Assembly: GCA_001510575.1 (NCBI GenBank)
Contig: LNGK01000005.1
Location: 2,852,574-2,916,573 of the forward strand
Length of the DNA: 64,000 nt
Reading direction: 5' to 3'
From: Knoxdaviesia capensis
Taxonomy: Eukaryota > Ascomycota > Sordariomycetes > Microascales > Gondwanamycetaceae
The notes under the pieces were generated by a model. It did not search any database. It worked only from the letters and a program-made list of their open reading frames with translations, and was not told where the DNA came from. Numbering within the stretch: position 1 is the first letter of the stretch; each line of letters begins with the position of its first letter. The translations under genes and the position numbers were made by a program. Of this stretch, positions 20,979-31,300 are shown piece by piece.

Positions 20979-23762
20979 TTACTCAATCAAGCCGGCGGCA
21001 ATAGTCTCACCCCGACTCCGAATAACCACACGCTGACCAGGCTCCAGGGGGATCTTGGCGGCCAGCATCAGCGTTATGCGCGCAACCGCGCCTGCCTGGA
21101 CCACCTGCGGGTTCCGCTTGGTGATGTGTCCGGTGGCCTTATCCAGCACCGCGTCCAGCTTGATGAGCTTTCCGGGCGAGTGCAGGCGGCCACGGTGCAG
21201 ATCAACCGGCATTGGGAACAACGGCGAGAAGGCCATGGCTTTGAGGGTGAAAATGTCGCTGCAGTTGATCGGCGCCGACTCCGGGCTGAGGATGTCGCCG
21301 GTACGGATACGCGCGCCTTCGATGCCTGTCAAAGCTAGCGTCACCACTTCGCCCGCCACCGCCCAGTCGCGCACTTCAGTGTCGATGAGGATCGACTTGA
21401 CGTAGGCGGATTCACCACTAGGTTGCACGATGAGCGCGTCGCCCACCTGCACCGTTCCTGTATCGATTTTTCCTGACACCGTGATCTTGCCGAGAACTGA
21501 CTTCCAGTGCTCCGAAATGGCCATGCGGAACGGCCGTGTGAGAGATCGGGGAAGGGGCTCCATATCATCTAGGAGCTGGACAAGGGTTGGTCCCGTGTAC
21601 CAGGCCGCGGCCGGATCTGTCGATATGCGCGTCAGGTTGTCGCCGTTCAGACCAGATATCGGAATAAAGGCGATGTTCTTCTCCACAAAGCCGGTCTTCT
21701 CCAGGAAACCGGTCACTTGGTGCATAATGTCGTTGTAGCGCTCCTTCGACCAGTCGACCATATCGACCTTGTTGATCGCCACAATGATGCGATGAATACC
21801 CAGGCTTCTTAGGAGCAGTATATGCTCGCGAGTTTGGCCCTTGAGGCCCTTTTCAAACGCTCCCGTGTTGGCGTCGACAACCAGAATCGCAAAGTCAGCC
21901 TGGCTGGCTCCCGCAATCATATTGGGAACAAAGTCTCGGTGGCCGGGTGCGTCGAGAATGGTGAATTTTGTCTTCTCCGTCTCGAAATTGCTCGTGGCGA
22001 TATCGATTGTCACACCGCGATCTCTCTCTTCGACTCTCTGGTCCATCACCCACGCCAGGGCAAATGACTGCTTGCCAATTTTCTCTGCCTGTCTTCGGTA
22101 TCGCTCAATGGTGTCCGAATCGACCACTCCCAAGTCAACCAGAAGTCGGCCCATGAGGGTACTCTTTCCGGCATCGACATGGCCTTTGTACGGGCACATA
22201 GCGGTTAGCAAACCCCCATCTTCGGTCTTGCTTTATATTCAACCGGGAGGCAGAAAATCCAGAAAAGGAACTTACCAACAACCACAAAGCTGGAGCTTTG
22301 CTTCTTTTGCTTCCGATAGGTTTCATACTCCTGCACTACGTCGATTTTGCGGCTCTTGGGACGAGCCGACTCCGAAAGTGTAAGGCTCTGGACCGACGAG
22401 GCGGTCGAATCCACTGGCGTGTCCTTCGACTTAGCGGGGGTGCCCTTCTTGGGCTTGGGGGTTGAAGACTTCTTTAAGGCTCCTGTTTAAAAGAAACAAA
22501 TTACGGACCGATTGTGGGATATGATTAGCGAACTGACGTTACTTTTGGTTCAATCGGCGCGAACCTTGAGCTTGGGCCTGGGCTGCTAAAACAATGTCGT
22601 CGGGGCTGGGCTTGAGGAAGGGTTCTATGGAAAAGTTTGGTGACGACATGTAGGGATAGGGATAGAATTCTCGGAGCTTGGGCTTGGGCGGGTCGTTCAA
22701 TCCGAGGAGAGTGATGGCGAAAGCAGAGGGCGGCGCGAGCGGGGCTACCGCGGGAACGCCACCATAGTCCTTGTCCAAAGGATCGGGCGTGGGTGCCTCC
22801 TCCGCGTCCTCCATTTCCACGTCTTCACTTGGGGCTGGAGCAGACACGTTGGCGGTTTTGTTGGCGTTGAAGGTATCCCGCAACTTCATGCGATTTTGGC
22901 GGCTGGCCGGAGATGAGCCCGAGGCGGCCGTGGCGGAGGATGGTATCGGCCGGATCGGGAGGCTGACATGATCGGGAGATGAAGTTGTTGGTGCAGAGTT
23001 GTCGGGTAGCTTGGGAACTTTCGATGCTGGCACTTCTCGCTGATCGTCCGCGGCCTTTTTCTTTCGGTTCGCAGCCAAAGCTTGCAGTTTGGAGACCTTT
23101 CCCCCGGCGGGTGGCCCGCCACCAAGCAGACCACCAGCAGGAAGAACTGGAGGCACAAAGACAGCTTGTCTGTGCAGAGGGATGCTCAACCACGGGACGT
23201 CCAGGAAGAACCATTTTGGGATTGTCGACGGCGGTACCGAGACTCTGCTTCGGTGCTCATGCTCCTCTACATGAACGGCGGCGGTGTCAAGATGTAGAAT
23301 GCAAGGATTTGGCAGACCAGAGGGGACAACACAACCGAGCTTACCATTCGAGACCGGTTGAACGGCAGCTTTGGGCTTCGCGTTCACGTGGGTTTTCACC
23401 AGGTAGGTGACGGTCTTATTGATGTCGTAGTAGTAGTGCCACAGCGAATCTTGTATTTGCTTGGTGGTGACCTTGTCGGAGTTCTCACCCAGGGCTTTCA
23501 GGACCTCAAGAGTGGCCTCATTCATGGCGTCGGCATCGATATAGGTTCGTGTAAGAAACTCCACAGTCTTATCCACATCATAGAAGTTGTCCCATAGGGT
23601 GTCTTGGATTTGCTTCAGGGTGACAAGGTCCTTGTTGTCTTCGAGAGCGGCCTGGACAGCCTCAACACCTTTGCACATAGCAAGTTCATCTTCGCCGTTG
23701 TCAAAGACATCTTCGGCATCAACGTTAGACAGCTCGTCTTCGTAGTTTTTATATCGTGACAT
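20979..23762 (-). CDS. HBS1: Ribosome-rescue GTPase HBS1 (eRF3/EF-1alpha-like)
   Basis: Proposed exons 23762-23345, 23146-22565, 22482-22276 and 22183-20979, about 803 residues. With Dom34/Pelota it dissociates stalled ribosomes in no-go and non-stop decay. The N terminus carries two tandem HBS1-N motifs (about residues 33-75 and 83-126), both with QIQD(T/S)LW and then a Y/F-rich helix and DKTV/NKTV. A Lys/Ser/Pro linker follows. The GTPase domain begins at residue 403 with GHVDAGKST, followed by RGVTIDIA, DAPGH and NKVD, then two beta-barrel domains. The second intron is odd: the obvious donor GTAACG at 22542 breaks the frame, while GTTCGC at 22564 keeps it. That implies a weak donor, an error in the sequence, or alternative splicing. 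The gene diverges from CCT5. Confidence 0.92.
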
Positions 23763-24394
23763 TGTGAATAAGCCTGAAGAGGATTTCGGGAATGGTGTTT
23801 GTGTTGAGCCAGGGTATCAAGGAAAGGAACAGGTTATGAAGCAAGAACAATAAATGAATGACCTAAGAAAGAATAGAGTGTAGATATACAAGTTGAAAGC
23901 AAAACAAATGCAGGAAGACACGGGCTATTATGGAGGAAAATAAATCTAAGGAGAAAGTAATTTCGAGACAGCATAACCAACATCACTCATATCAAGTCTT
24001 AGGCACATGGCTCTAAACCGTTCTGGTGTGCCATTTAGTGGCGGGGTATAAGCAAAGTCAGGTTATCAGCTTATCAGAAGGCCATAAATACTGATTCAGC
24101 TTAGGCCAGCAATTTTATCGCGGGGCAGGCAGCATTTTTTTCTGGCGGAAGCTTCCAGTGCTTCAATTTGGTTCAGTGGGCAGAAAAACTAGGGGAAGAA
24201 AAAAGGTACGTACCTAGGATATTTCACCCCCCACAGCATTTCACATCCAAACTTTCATCTTCACATAATCCGCCCATCACGATATCAGGGTCTTCAATTT
24301 CACTGAAACCGCGGCTCTAAGAACCGTTCTCATTCAAAATTCACCTCTCACAGACCCCTTTTCTATCTCTCATCCACTCTGATATCTGCCCACC
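23763..24394. promoter_or_regulatory. Divergent promoter between HBS1 and CCT5
   Basis: A 632 bp spacer transcribed outward on both sides. It holds a two-unit heat-shock-type palindrome GAAGCTTC at 24148-24155. No clear TATA box was seen for either gene. Confidence 0.55.
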
Positions 24395-26436
24395 ATGTCG
24401 TTGAGTACGTCTCCTGAACCCCCAAAATCCCCTGTTTGCTCTCATAGTGGGGGGTCGCCGCATTGTGGCTTTGGGATATAAAATATACTGACTGGCCTCA
24501 CTCTCTCACAGATCTCGACTTGTCGAACGGTATGAATACTGAGTTGCGATAGCTGAATCGCTTGGGAGGGACGTGCTTGGATTGCGTAGGACTAACAACT
24601 GTGATGTCGCACTTACAGCCGCCTTGATGAAGGATGACCAAGGCCGGCCGTTTATCGTTGTCAGAGAGTAAGTTCACGATTACGAATCATCCGTTAGAAG
24701 GTATAGCGGGATCAAGATTTCTGACTCGGCCTACTCCTCTCATTTAATAGCCAAGGACGGAAGAAGCGCCAATTTGGAAACGAGGCGGTCAAGTCACATA
24801 TCCTTGCGGCGCGGACAGTCGCAAACATCATCAAATCCTCTCTGGGACCTCGCGGCCTCGACAAGATCCTCATTTCCCCCGATGGCGACATTACCGTGAC
24901 AAACGATGGAGCGACCATTCTACAACAGATGGAGGTGTCCAACCACGTGGCCAAGCTGCTTGTTGAGCTCTCCAAGTCCCAGGATGACGAGATTGGCGAC
25001 GGCACCACCGGTGTGGTCGTGCTTGCCGGCGCCATGCTGGAGCAGGCTGCCGAGTTGATCGACAAGGGAATCCACCCTATCCGGATTGCCGATGGCTACG
25101 ATCAGGCCTGCGACATTGCCGTGGCTGAGCTGGACCGCATCTCCGACATTATCGAGTTTGACAAGACCAACACCGCCAACCTGGTCAAGGTGGCGCGGAC
25201 AAGTCTAGGCAGCAAGATCGTGTCCAAGGCCCACGACCAGTTTGCCAACATTGCCGTCGACGCTGTGCTGTCGGTGGCCGACCTCGAGCGGAAAGACGTC
25301 GACTTTGAACTGATCAAGGTGGATGGCAAGGTGGGCGGCGCACTGGAGGATACGCTACTGGTGAAGGGTGTGATTATCGACAAGGACTTCTCGCACCCGC
25401 AGATGCCGTCGGAGGTGAAGGACGCCAAGATTGCCATTTTGACGTGCGCGTTCGAGCCGCCGAAGCCGAAGACCAAGCACAAGCTCGACATCACCACGGT
25501 CGAGGAGTTCAAGAAGCTGCAGAACTACGAGCGCGAGAAGTTCATCGAGATGATCCAGCAGATCAAGGACACCGGCGCGAACCTGGCCATCTGCCAATGG
25601 GGTTTCGACGACGAGGCGAACCACCTGCTGCTGCAGAACAAGCTGCCCGCCGTGCGGTGGGTGGGCGGCCCGGAGATTGAGTTGATTGCCATTGCCACTA
25701 ATGGCCGCATTGTTCCCCGGTTCGAGGATCTCAAGGCCGAGAAGCTGGGCCGTGCGGGTATTGTCCGCGAGATGTCTTTCGGAACTACCCGCGAGAAGAT
25801 GCTTGTTATCGAGGAGTGTGCGAATACCCGTGCTGTGACCGTGTTTGTCCGGGGCAGTAACAAGATGGTGAGTACTTGCTTTAGTTCTTTTCTGGAAATT
25901 TCTTTGTTCCCGTACTTCTCCGAAAGGGGCATGCCATGAGAGAGTTAATTACTGAATCCCTTCCTCCCATATAGCTTATCGACGAGGCGAAGCGTTCGCT
26001 CCACGATGCTCTCTGCGTTGTGCGGAACCTAGTGCGCGACAACCGCGTTGTGTACGGTGGTGGTGCCGCCGAAATTGCCTGCTCGCTGGCGGTCGAGGAC
26101 GCCGCTGTCAAGACACCCGGCCTGGAGCAGTATGCGATGCGTGCGTTCTCCGAGGCACTGGACGCTATCCCGATGGCGCTGGCGGAGAACAGCGGTCTGA
26201 ACGCCATTGCCACGCTGGCGGAGGTGAAGAGTCAGCAGGTGAAGGGCGGCCCGTCGGCGCGGGGCCGTCTGGGCGTGGACTGCATGGGCCGGGGCAACAA
26301 CGATATGAAGGATGCGTTTGTGATAGACCCGCTTATCGGCAAGAAGCAGCAGCTTCAGCTGGCGACGCAGCTGTGCCGTATGGTGCTGAAGGTCAACAAC
26401 GTTATTGTGGCGGGTATGGATGAGAACGAGTTTTAG
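24395..26436 (+). CDS. CCT5: T-complex protein 1 subunit epsilon (CCT5)
   Basis: Five exons: 24395-24404, 24512-24529, 24619-24667, 24751-25867 and 25975-26436, giving 551 residues in a continuous frame. It is one of eight subunits of the cytosolic chaperonin TRiC/CCT, which folds actin, tubulin and WD-repeat proteins. The group II chaperonin signatures are present: SSLGPRGLDKIL, TNDGAT (76-81) and GDGTTGVV (from 108) in the equatorial ATPase site, and the C-terminal VVYGGGAAE. The SQDDEIGDGTT context and the DQGRKKRQFGNEAVK N-terminal segment point to epsilon rather than another subunit. The first three exons are very short (10, 18 and 49 nt), a typical fungal 5' arrangement. The stop is followed by a T-rich 3' region. 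Confidence 0.96.
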
Positions 26437-27638
26437 ACAAAAATTGAAAGCGGCATACGGATGACTTATGGGTAGTTCACCGTCCTGCTTCCACATACAT
26501 ATATGATACTTTTCTCTGGCTTTGCTTCGGCACGGCAGTTTCGTTTACCATTCTTTCGGGTTCCTCGTTGCTTTGCGCCTCTTGACTCTCGTCTCGGGAC
26601 TTCATGTTGGCAGGCTGTTTGACCATTTTCATCTTTCATGGGATTTTGGGCTTTATACATAAAATATACACACACGCTACGGTTCATGGGCAGACAAAAG
26701 AACATACCACTCAAGAAAACAGAATGATACATCCAAACTCTGGAAGATGTCGTGTTCTCCCTCAATTTATGTGGTGAAGCCAAGATATTACAGTGGTCAT
26801 GAGCTAAGGTGGTCATCTATCTGATGGAAAGCCAATGTTCAGGGTAGTTGACCAGATTGCCCATGAAGTTCCCTCTCATTAAAACCTGAAAGATCCTTGA
26901 TCCTTCAGTTATATGGCAAGTGTTCCTGGCATCACCGGACACCATCAGAAACACGGCAGGATAGTTCGCCAAGCATATGGTAGATCTACCGTGCAAATAT
27001 CCTGGAACGTCCGACTGAGGTCTACGTGGACGAGTCACAAAGATTCCCATTATCTCTGAAACCAAGGACTCGAGAAAAGTCTGAGGAAAGGCATTGAAGT
27101 TTCTTACTGTGGAATATAGAGCGGAACCCGGTTCCCTTGGCCCAAGATGTGTAAGTGATTCTCACTGACTCCATCCACACAAATCAGGGGAACCGGCGAA
27201 TAACGAGCGGCTGTTGGGTCCTGGAATCTCATTTTCTTTATTTTCCCAGGGGAAGAAGCACCAAAACACCATGAAGAGCGTGTTTGGCTGTGTGTTTCTT
27301 ACTCCAAACAACTACGTCAAAGAAATGCTGTATCTGTCGACGGGTAAAGATCTGCTTGGGGTTACTGGGGTCACTGGACAACGATATCAACGCCAAAACT
27401 GCCAGGATGGGTGGCTTTTAATTGACTTTGGTTGTTCAGGCTGGGGATCTTGGGATGATCGCGAAGAATCTGCGGGGAGAGTTTCGAATTTAGGAGAGGG
27501 AAGAGAAGTATATAAAGGGGCGTGACTGACCGGAAATTTCGTGAGCTTGATACTGGTCAAGTCCCTTTCTTCCATCATCGTCTTCCCGGGAACTTTCTAT
27601 TCATCCTCGCTGCTGATACCACCTTCATCAACTCAATC
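26437..27638. other. Intergenic: CCT5 3' UTR and upstream region of the LPMO relic
   Basis: No additional gene seen. The first few hundred bases are T-rich and fit a CCT5 3' UTR. A good TATA box lies at 27509-27516. Confidence 0.5.
27509..27516 (+). promoter_or_regulatory. TATA box of the LPMO pseudogene
   Basis: TATATAAA, 123 bp upstream of the ATG at 27639. It is still canonical although the coding region is broken. Confidence 0.6.
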
Positions 27639-28366
27639 ATGGCCAACCATCTGGCCAAACTGCTCGGCACGGCGCTCCTAGCCGCGGCCACCGCCGACGC
27701 GCACTACATCTTCAACATCCTGGTGGTCAGCGACAAGACAGTGGGCGGAGAGTACGACAGCTTGCGCCGCAACAGCAGCCTGTGGAACCCGGTGTTCCCG
27801 GACATCCTGACGAAGCCGGAGCTGCGCTGAAACGAGGGGGCGGTGTCGGGGTCCGGCGTGGCCACGTATGACGTGCAGGCGGGCGACAAGATCGGGTTCA
27901 CGATGTTCAACAGCGAGCTGATCGAGCACCCCGCCCCCCGGCTTCGTGTACATGTCGCGCGCGCCCGGCGCGGTGGCCGAGTACGACGGTTCTGGCGACT
28001 GGTTCAAAGTGTGGGTAAACCGGCGTGTGCGGCGGTGGCGGCGGCAGCACGCCGCAGGGCGACGGCAGCTGGTGCTCGTGGCAGAAGGACCGTCTGGAGT
28101 TCACAGTCCTGGAGAAGATGCCACCGGGCGAGTACCTGGTGCGGGTTGAGCACGCCGGCCTGCTCGAGGGGATCAAGGACCGCGCGTAGTCCTATATGCA
28201 GTGTGCGCAGCTGCCGGGTGGCGGGGCCGGGCGGCGGCGGCACGCTGGGCTCGCTGGTGCAGATCACTGGGCTATATGAGCCGGCCAATCCTGGCATCCG
28301 GTAGGACGAGTGGTTGGGCTGCCCGCAGCCCTACGTGATGCCGGGGCCTGCGGTGTGGGACGGCCA
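27639..28366 (+). pseudogene. Decayed AA9 (GH61) lytic polysaccharide monooxygenase
   Basis: The ATG at 27639 starts a signal peptide ending in ADA, followed by HYIFN, the N-terminal histidine of AA9 copper enzymes that oxidatively cleave cellulose. The frame is broken by TGA at 27828, where the family has the Cys of an LRCN motif. A one-base shift lies in the C-rich tract near 27930-27942, with TAG at 28187, a one-base shift near 28232, and TAG at 28302. Between the breaks AA9 features can still be read: YDVQAGDKIGF, VYMSRAPG, YDGSGDWFKVW, W-C-S-WQKDR, GEYLVRVEH, YMQCAQL, YEPANPGI and PYVMPGPAVW near 28361. A 43-nt intron is plausible at 28015-28057. In the segment after GEYLVRVEH, the position of the second copper-brace histidine appears to be Leu. 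The gene cannot make a full-length enzyme unless several base calls are wrong. Confidence 0.85.
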
Positions 28367-31300
28367 GGACAGAGAGAGTGTGTGTGTGCATGTGCCATGT
28401 TTGGGCAAGGGGGAGGAGGGAAGAAGGACATGACGGGGAGGGCCGGCATCAGATTCCTATGTGGTTTTCCCCTCTCCCGGCGGCTTTATCTCAGCTGAAA
28501 GTGCACGACACCCTCTCATCCAGTCGTTCAAGCGGCCCAGCCGGGTGTTTGATACAGAGATAACGGAATCACCGGCGTTTTCCATCCAACGAATGGGACC
28601 GGTAAATTGCCATTGGACGTCTCTCTTGCAAGGTTAGGCTCAAAGAGGGAAGTATGATGTCGAGTTGTCCCGCTTACGGACTTGCTCCACATTGGGAGGC
28701 TGGATGCAACATGTCAAGGAGGGATTTGGCTGGAATGAGGACAGCTGGGGGGAGGGAGGGGAGAAATCTAGATGCCGAAGATCAACGAGAAAGAGGCGGC
28801 GATGTCGAACAGTCGTCATACAGACCACATTGCATTTCAGGTAAATACCATTCACCTGTTGCAGAACCACCAATGAGTGAAGGCACGTGGGGGAACCGCA
28901 GGATGCGATAGGGACGAACAAGAGGCAGCTGAACGGGCTAGGAGAGGCAATTTCACGCATACTGGGCAGGACTATTGCGGCAGACCCAACGATAGCTTGA
29001 GCCAGACAAGCCAAACCAGATACTCCAGCAGCGGGAAAGATAGGGTGGACGACCGGACATGCATAGTCAGGAATCACAAACAAAAAGCAGGACAGCCTAT
29101 GTATACCATTAGGTAGTACTAGCTGAAAACCCCCCTTGTGTCTTGTGGTGGAAGTGGAGTTACGGGAGGCGGCGGCCATGCCGGATATGCGGCTTGATGG
29201 GCAGAGAGGAGCCGCCATTGGCCGGTGGAGAACGAAACTGGGATGCCGGTGAGAGTCAGGAAGCAACAGTTGAGAACAAGAGAGAGAAAAAGAATAAAAT
29301 AACAATAAAATAACAATAAAATTTTCAAACCTCCTACAAGAGGTCTAGTGCACATCCGGTGTGTGGCTCGTTAGAAGCGGATCTCGGAGTATTGTGACGC
29401 GAGGGCCACCACTTTCGCTTTTCCCAGAGGCAGACCAAGCCGGGTTTGGCCTGACCGTCCGACGAATGCCCGAGCTGCCATACAAACGCCTCTCGCTTTC
29501 TTTTATGTGAACCGGGGCCACCACCGCCGACGAATAGTAATAATGACATGCATTTGCATTCCTCCACGCCCTCCCAAACCCACCACGCCCCCCCATGGCC
29601 CTGCCAAACCCGTTCCATCTCGGGTGCATCTCTTGGCAACCGACTGTCACTGTCATGCCCAGACACCAGTATTTTCTTTTCTCCTTCCCGGGCTGTTTAG
29701 CGTTCAGAGAGGGGGTGAAGCGTCGGTGAAGGAGGAGAAATCCGATGTCATGGTGACACAGAGCCCGACGGAGCAGGAAGCCAGACACGGGAGGGAAGAG
29801 AATCGAGATATCAGAAAAGAGGGAGCAAGAAAAAGGCGCGGGTGAAGTTGGAGATCCCTCTTGGGTTTTGCATATTAGTGTTTGGGCCCAAGCATGCGCT
29901 GGATTGCATTAGTTGGAGCGGTAGAACAGAGGTAAAGCGAAGAGCAAAAACATAAGGTTAAAATGAGGATTTGCCGTGAGGTGTTTAAAGCCGTGCAAGT
30001 TCGCCGATTAACTAACCGTTGATTGATTGGTCTCTCTGCTTGAGTGCAGATCACTACTGCGCTGGAACCGTGGATTGCAAATCCGCTGCGAGCCACCACC
30101 ACTCAAAGGTCCCCGGTGGAAAGATATCCGAGACACTGGTACGAGTTACAGTGGCGGAGGCTAACGAAGGAACCACAGCCTGGCTTTCTAGAAGAGAGTT
30201 ACCAGCGAGAAGACCAGAGGCTCTCTGGATGCTCGGAAACAAGAGCAATGTGGGGACGGTGATCTCTCTCTCTGTCTGGGCCACCACCATCACCACCACC
30301 ACCGGGAACTGGCCGGACACTGGAAGACTTTTAGGACATGGTTCGGTAAACGGGCGAGAAAAGGAAGAGAAAAAGAAGCAACAGCTTGATCACGTTCTTG
30401 ATAGAGACGACGAGAGGAGCCAATGAATCTAGGCTGGTTGTCGTTCTTGGGTCTTCGTCTACGCAGATGGAAACCAGACGGGATTAACGGGCACGTTAGT
30501 CCGCGGCCCAATTTCCCTCTTTTTGCGTCCCTGGAACTCTTGCTTGTTTCTCTTTTCTCGAGAACTGTGATGTTTTCGTCTGGACTTGTGACCTCGTGTC
30601 ACTGTGGGTATGAAAATGGGTGAACATATACCAAACCCATGCTGCCAAGCGTCGACGGCCGGCGGCGGGAGGCCAACTGGAAAACGTGGTGATGGGTCTA
30701 GTCTGTTCTTGTCTTTGTGATCCCAACCTGTCTGAACATCTCTGCTGTTGTTCCCAGCATAAACGTCACGGGCGTTCACGCCTCCACGTAAGATACAAGC
30801 GCGGCGTGTGCGTGTGCGTTTTGTTATATCGGAACTAACGACACCGAGGACGAACTTTCTCTTTTTGCCATCGGCATTCTTCCCACTGTCGTTCCACCCG
30901 TCAGTCTGAAATGTATCACATACAGCTCGTTGTTTCGCCTCGCCCTCCGTCTCAAATCCAGAACCAGTGAAGCCTCGCCTGTGGCGGAGAGAGAGTGAGA
31001 GCCGCATCAGCCCGAGAAAGACACTGCGAGATAGGGCCGCAAGCTATTACGTAAACAAGTGCGGCCACGCAACAGCAGATTATGAAAATAGCGGCCAACC
31101 CTTCTAACGTGTATATACTGTAGTGTGTTATTCGGATGTCGTCAGTGGGAATTCTTTCTCTTCCTGGGGGGAGGTTTAAAAGAATTTCATTTTTGAAAAA
31201 AATTGCCAAAAAATGATGTTGCAGGAATTCGCATCCAAACGGAGATTTACGCCCTGTGGGGATTGTGACAAAACATCTCGACACTTATGCAGGCTGTGAT

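Noticed and set aside
28640..29305. 221-codon minus-strand open frame
   Set aside because: It begins at TTG, not ATG, has no family resemblance and lies in sequence of biased composition.
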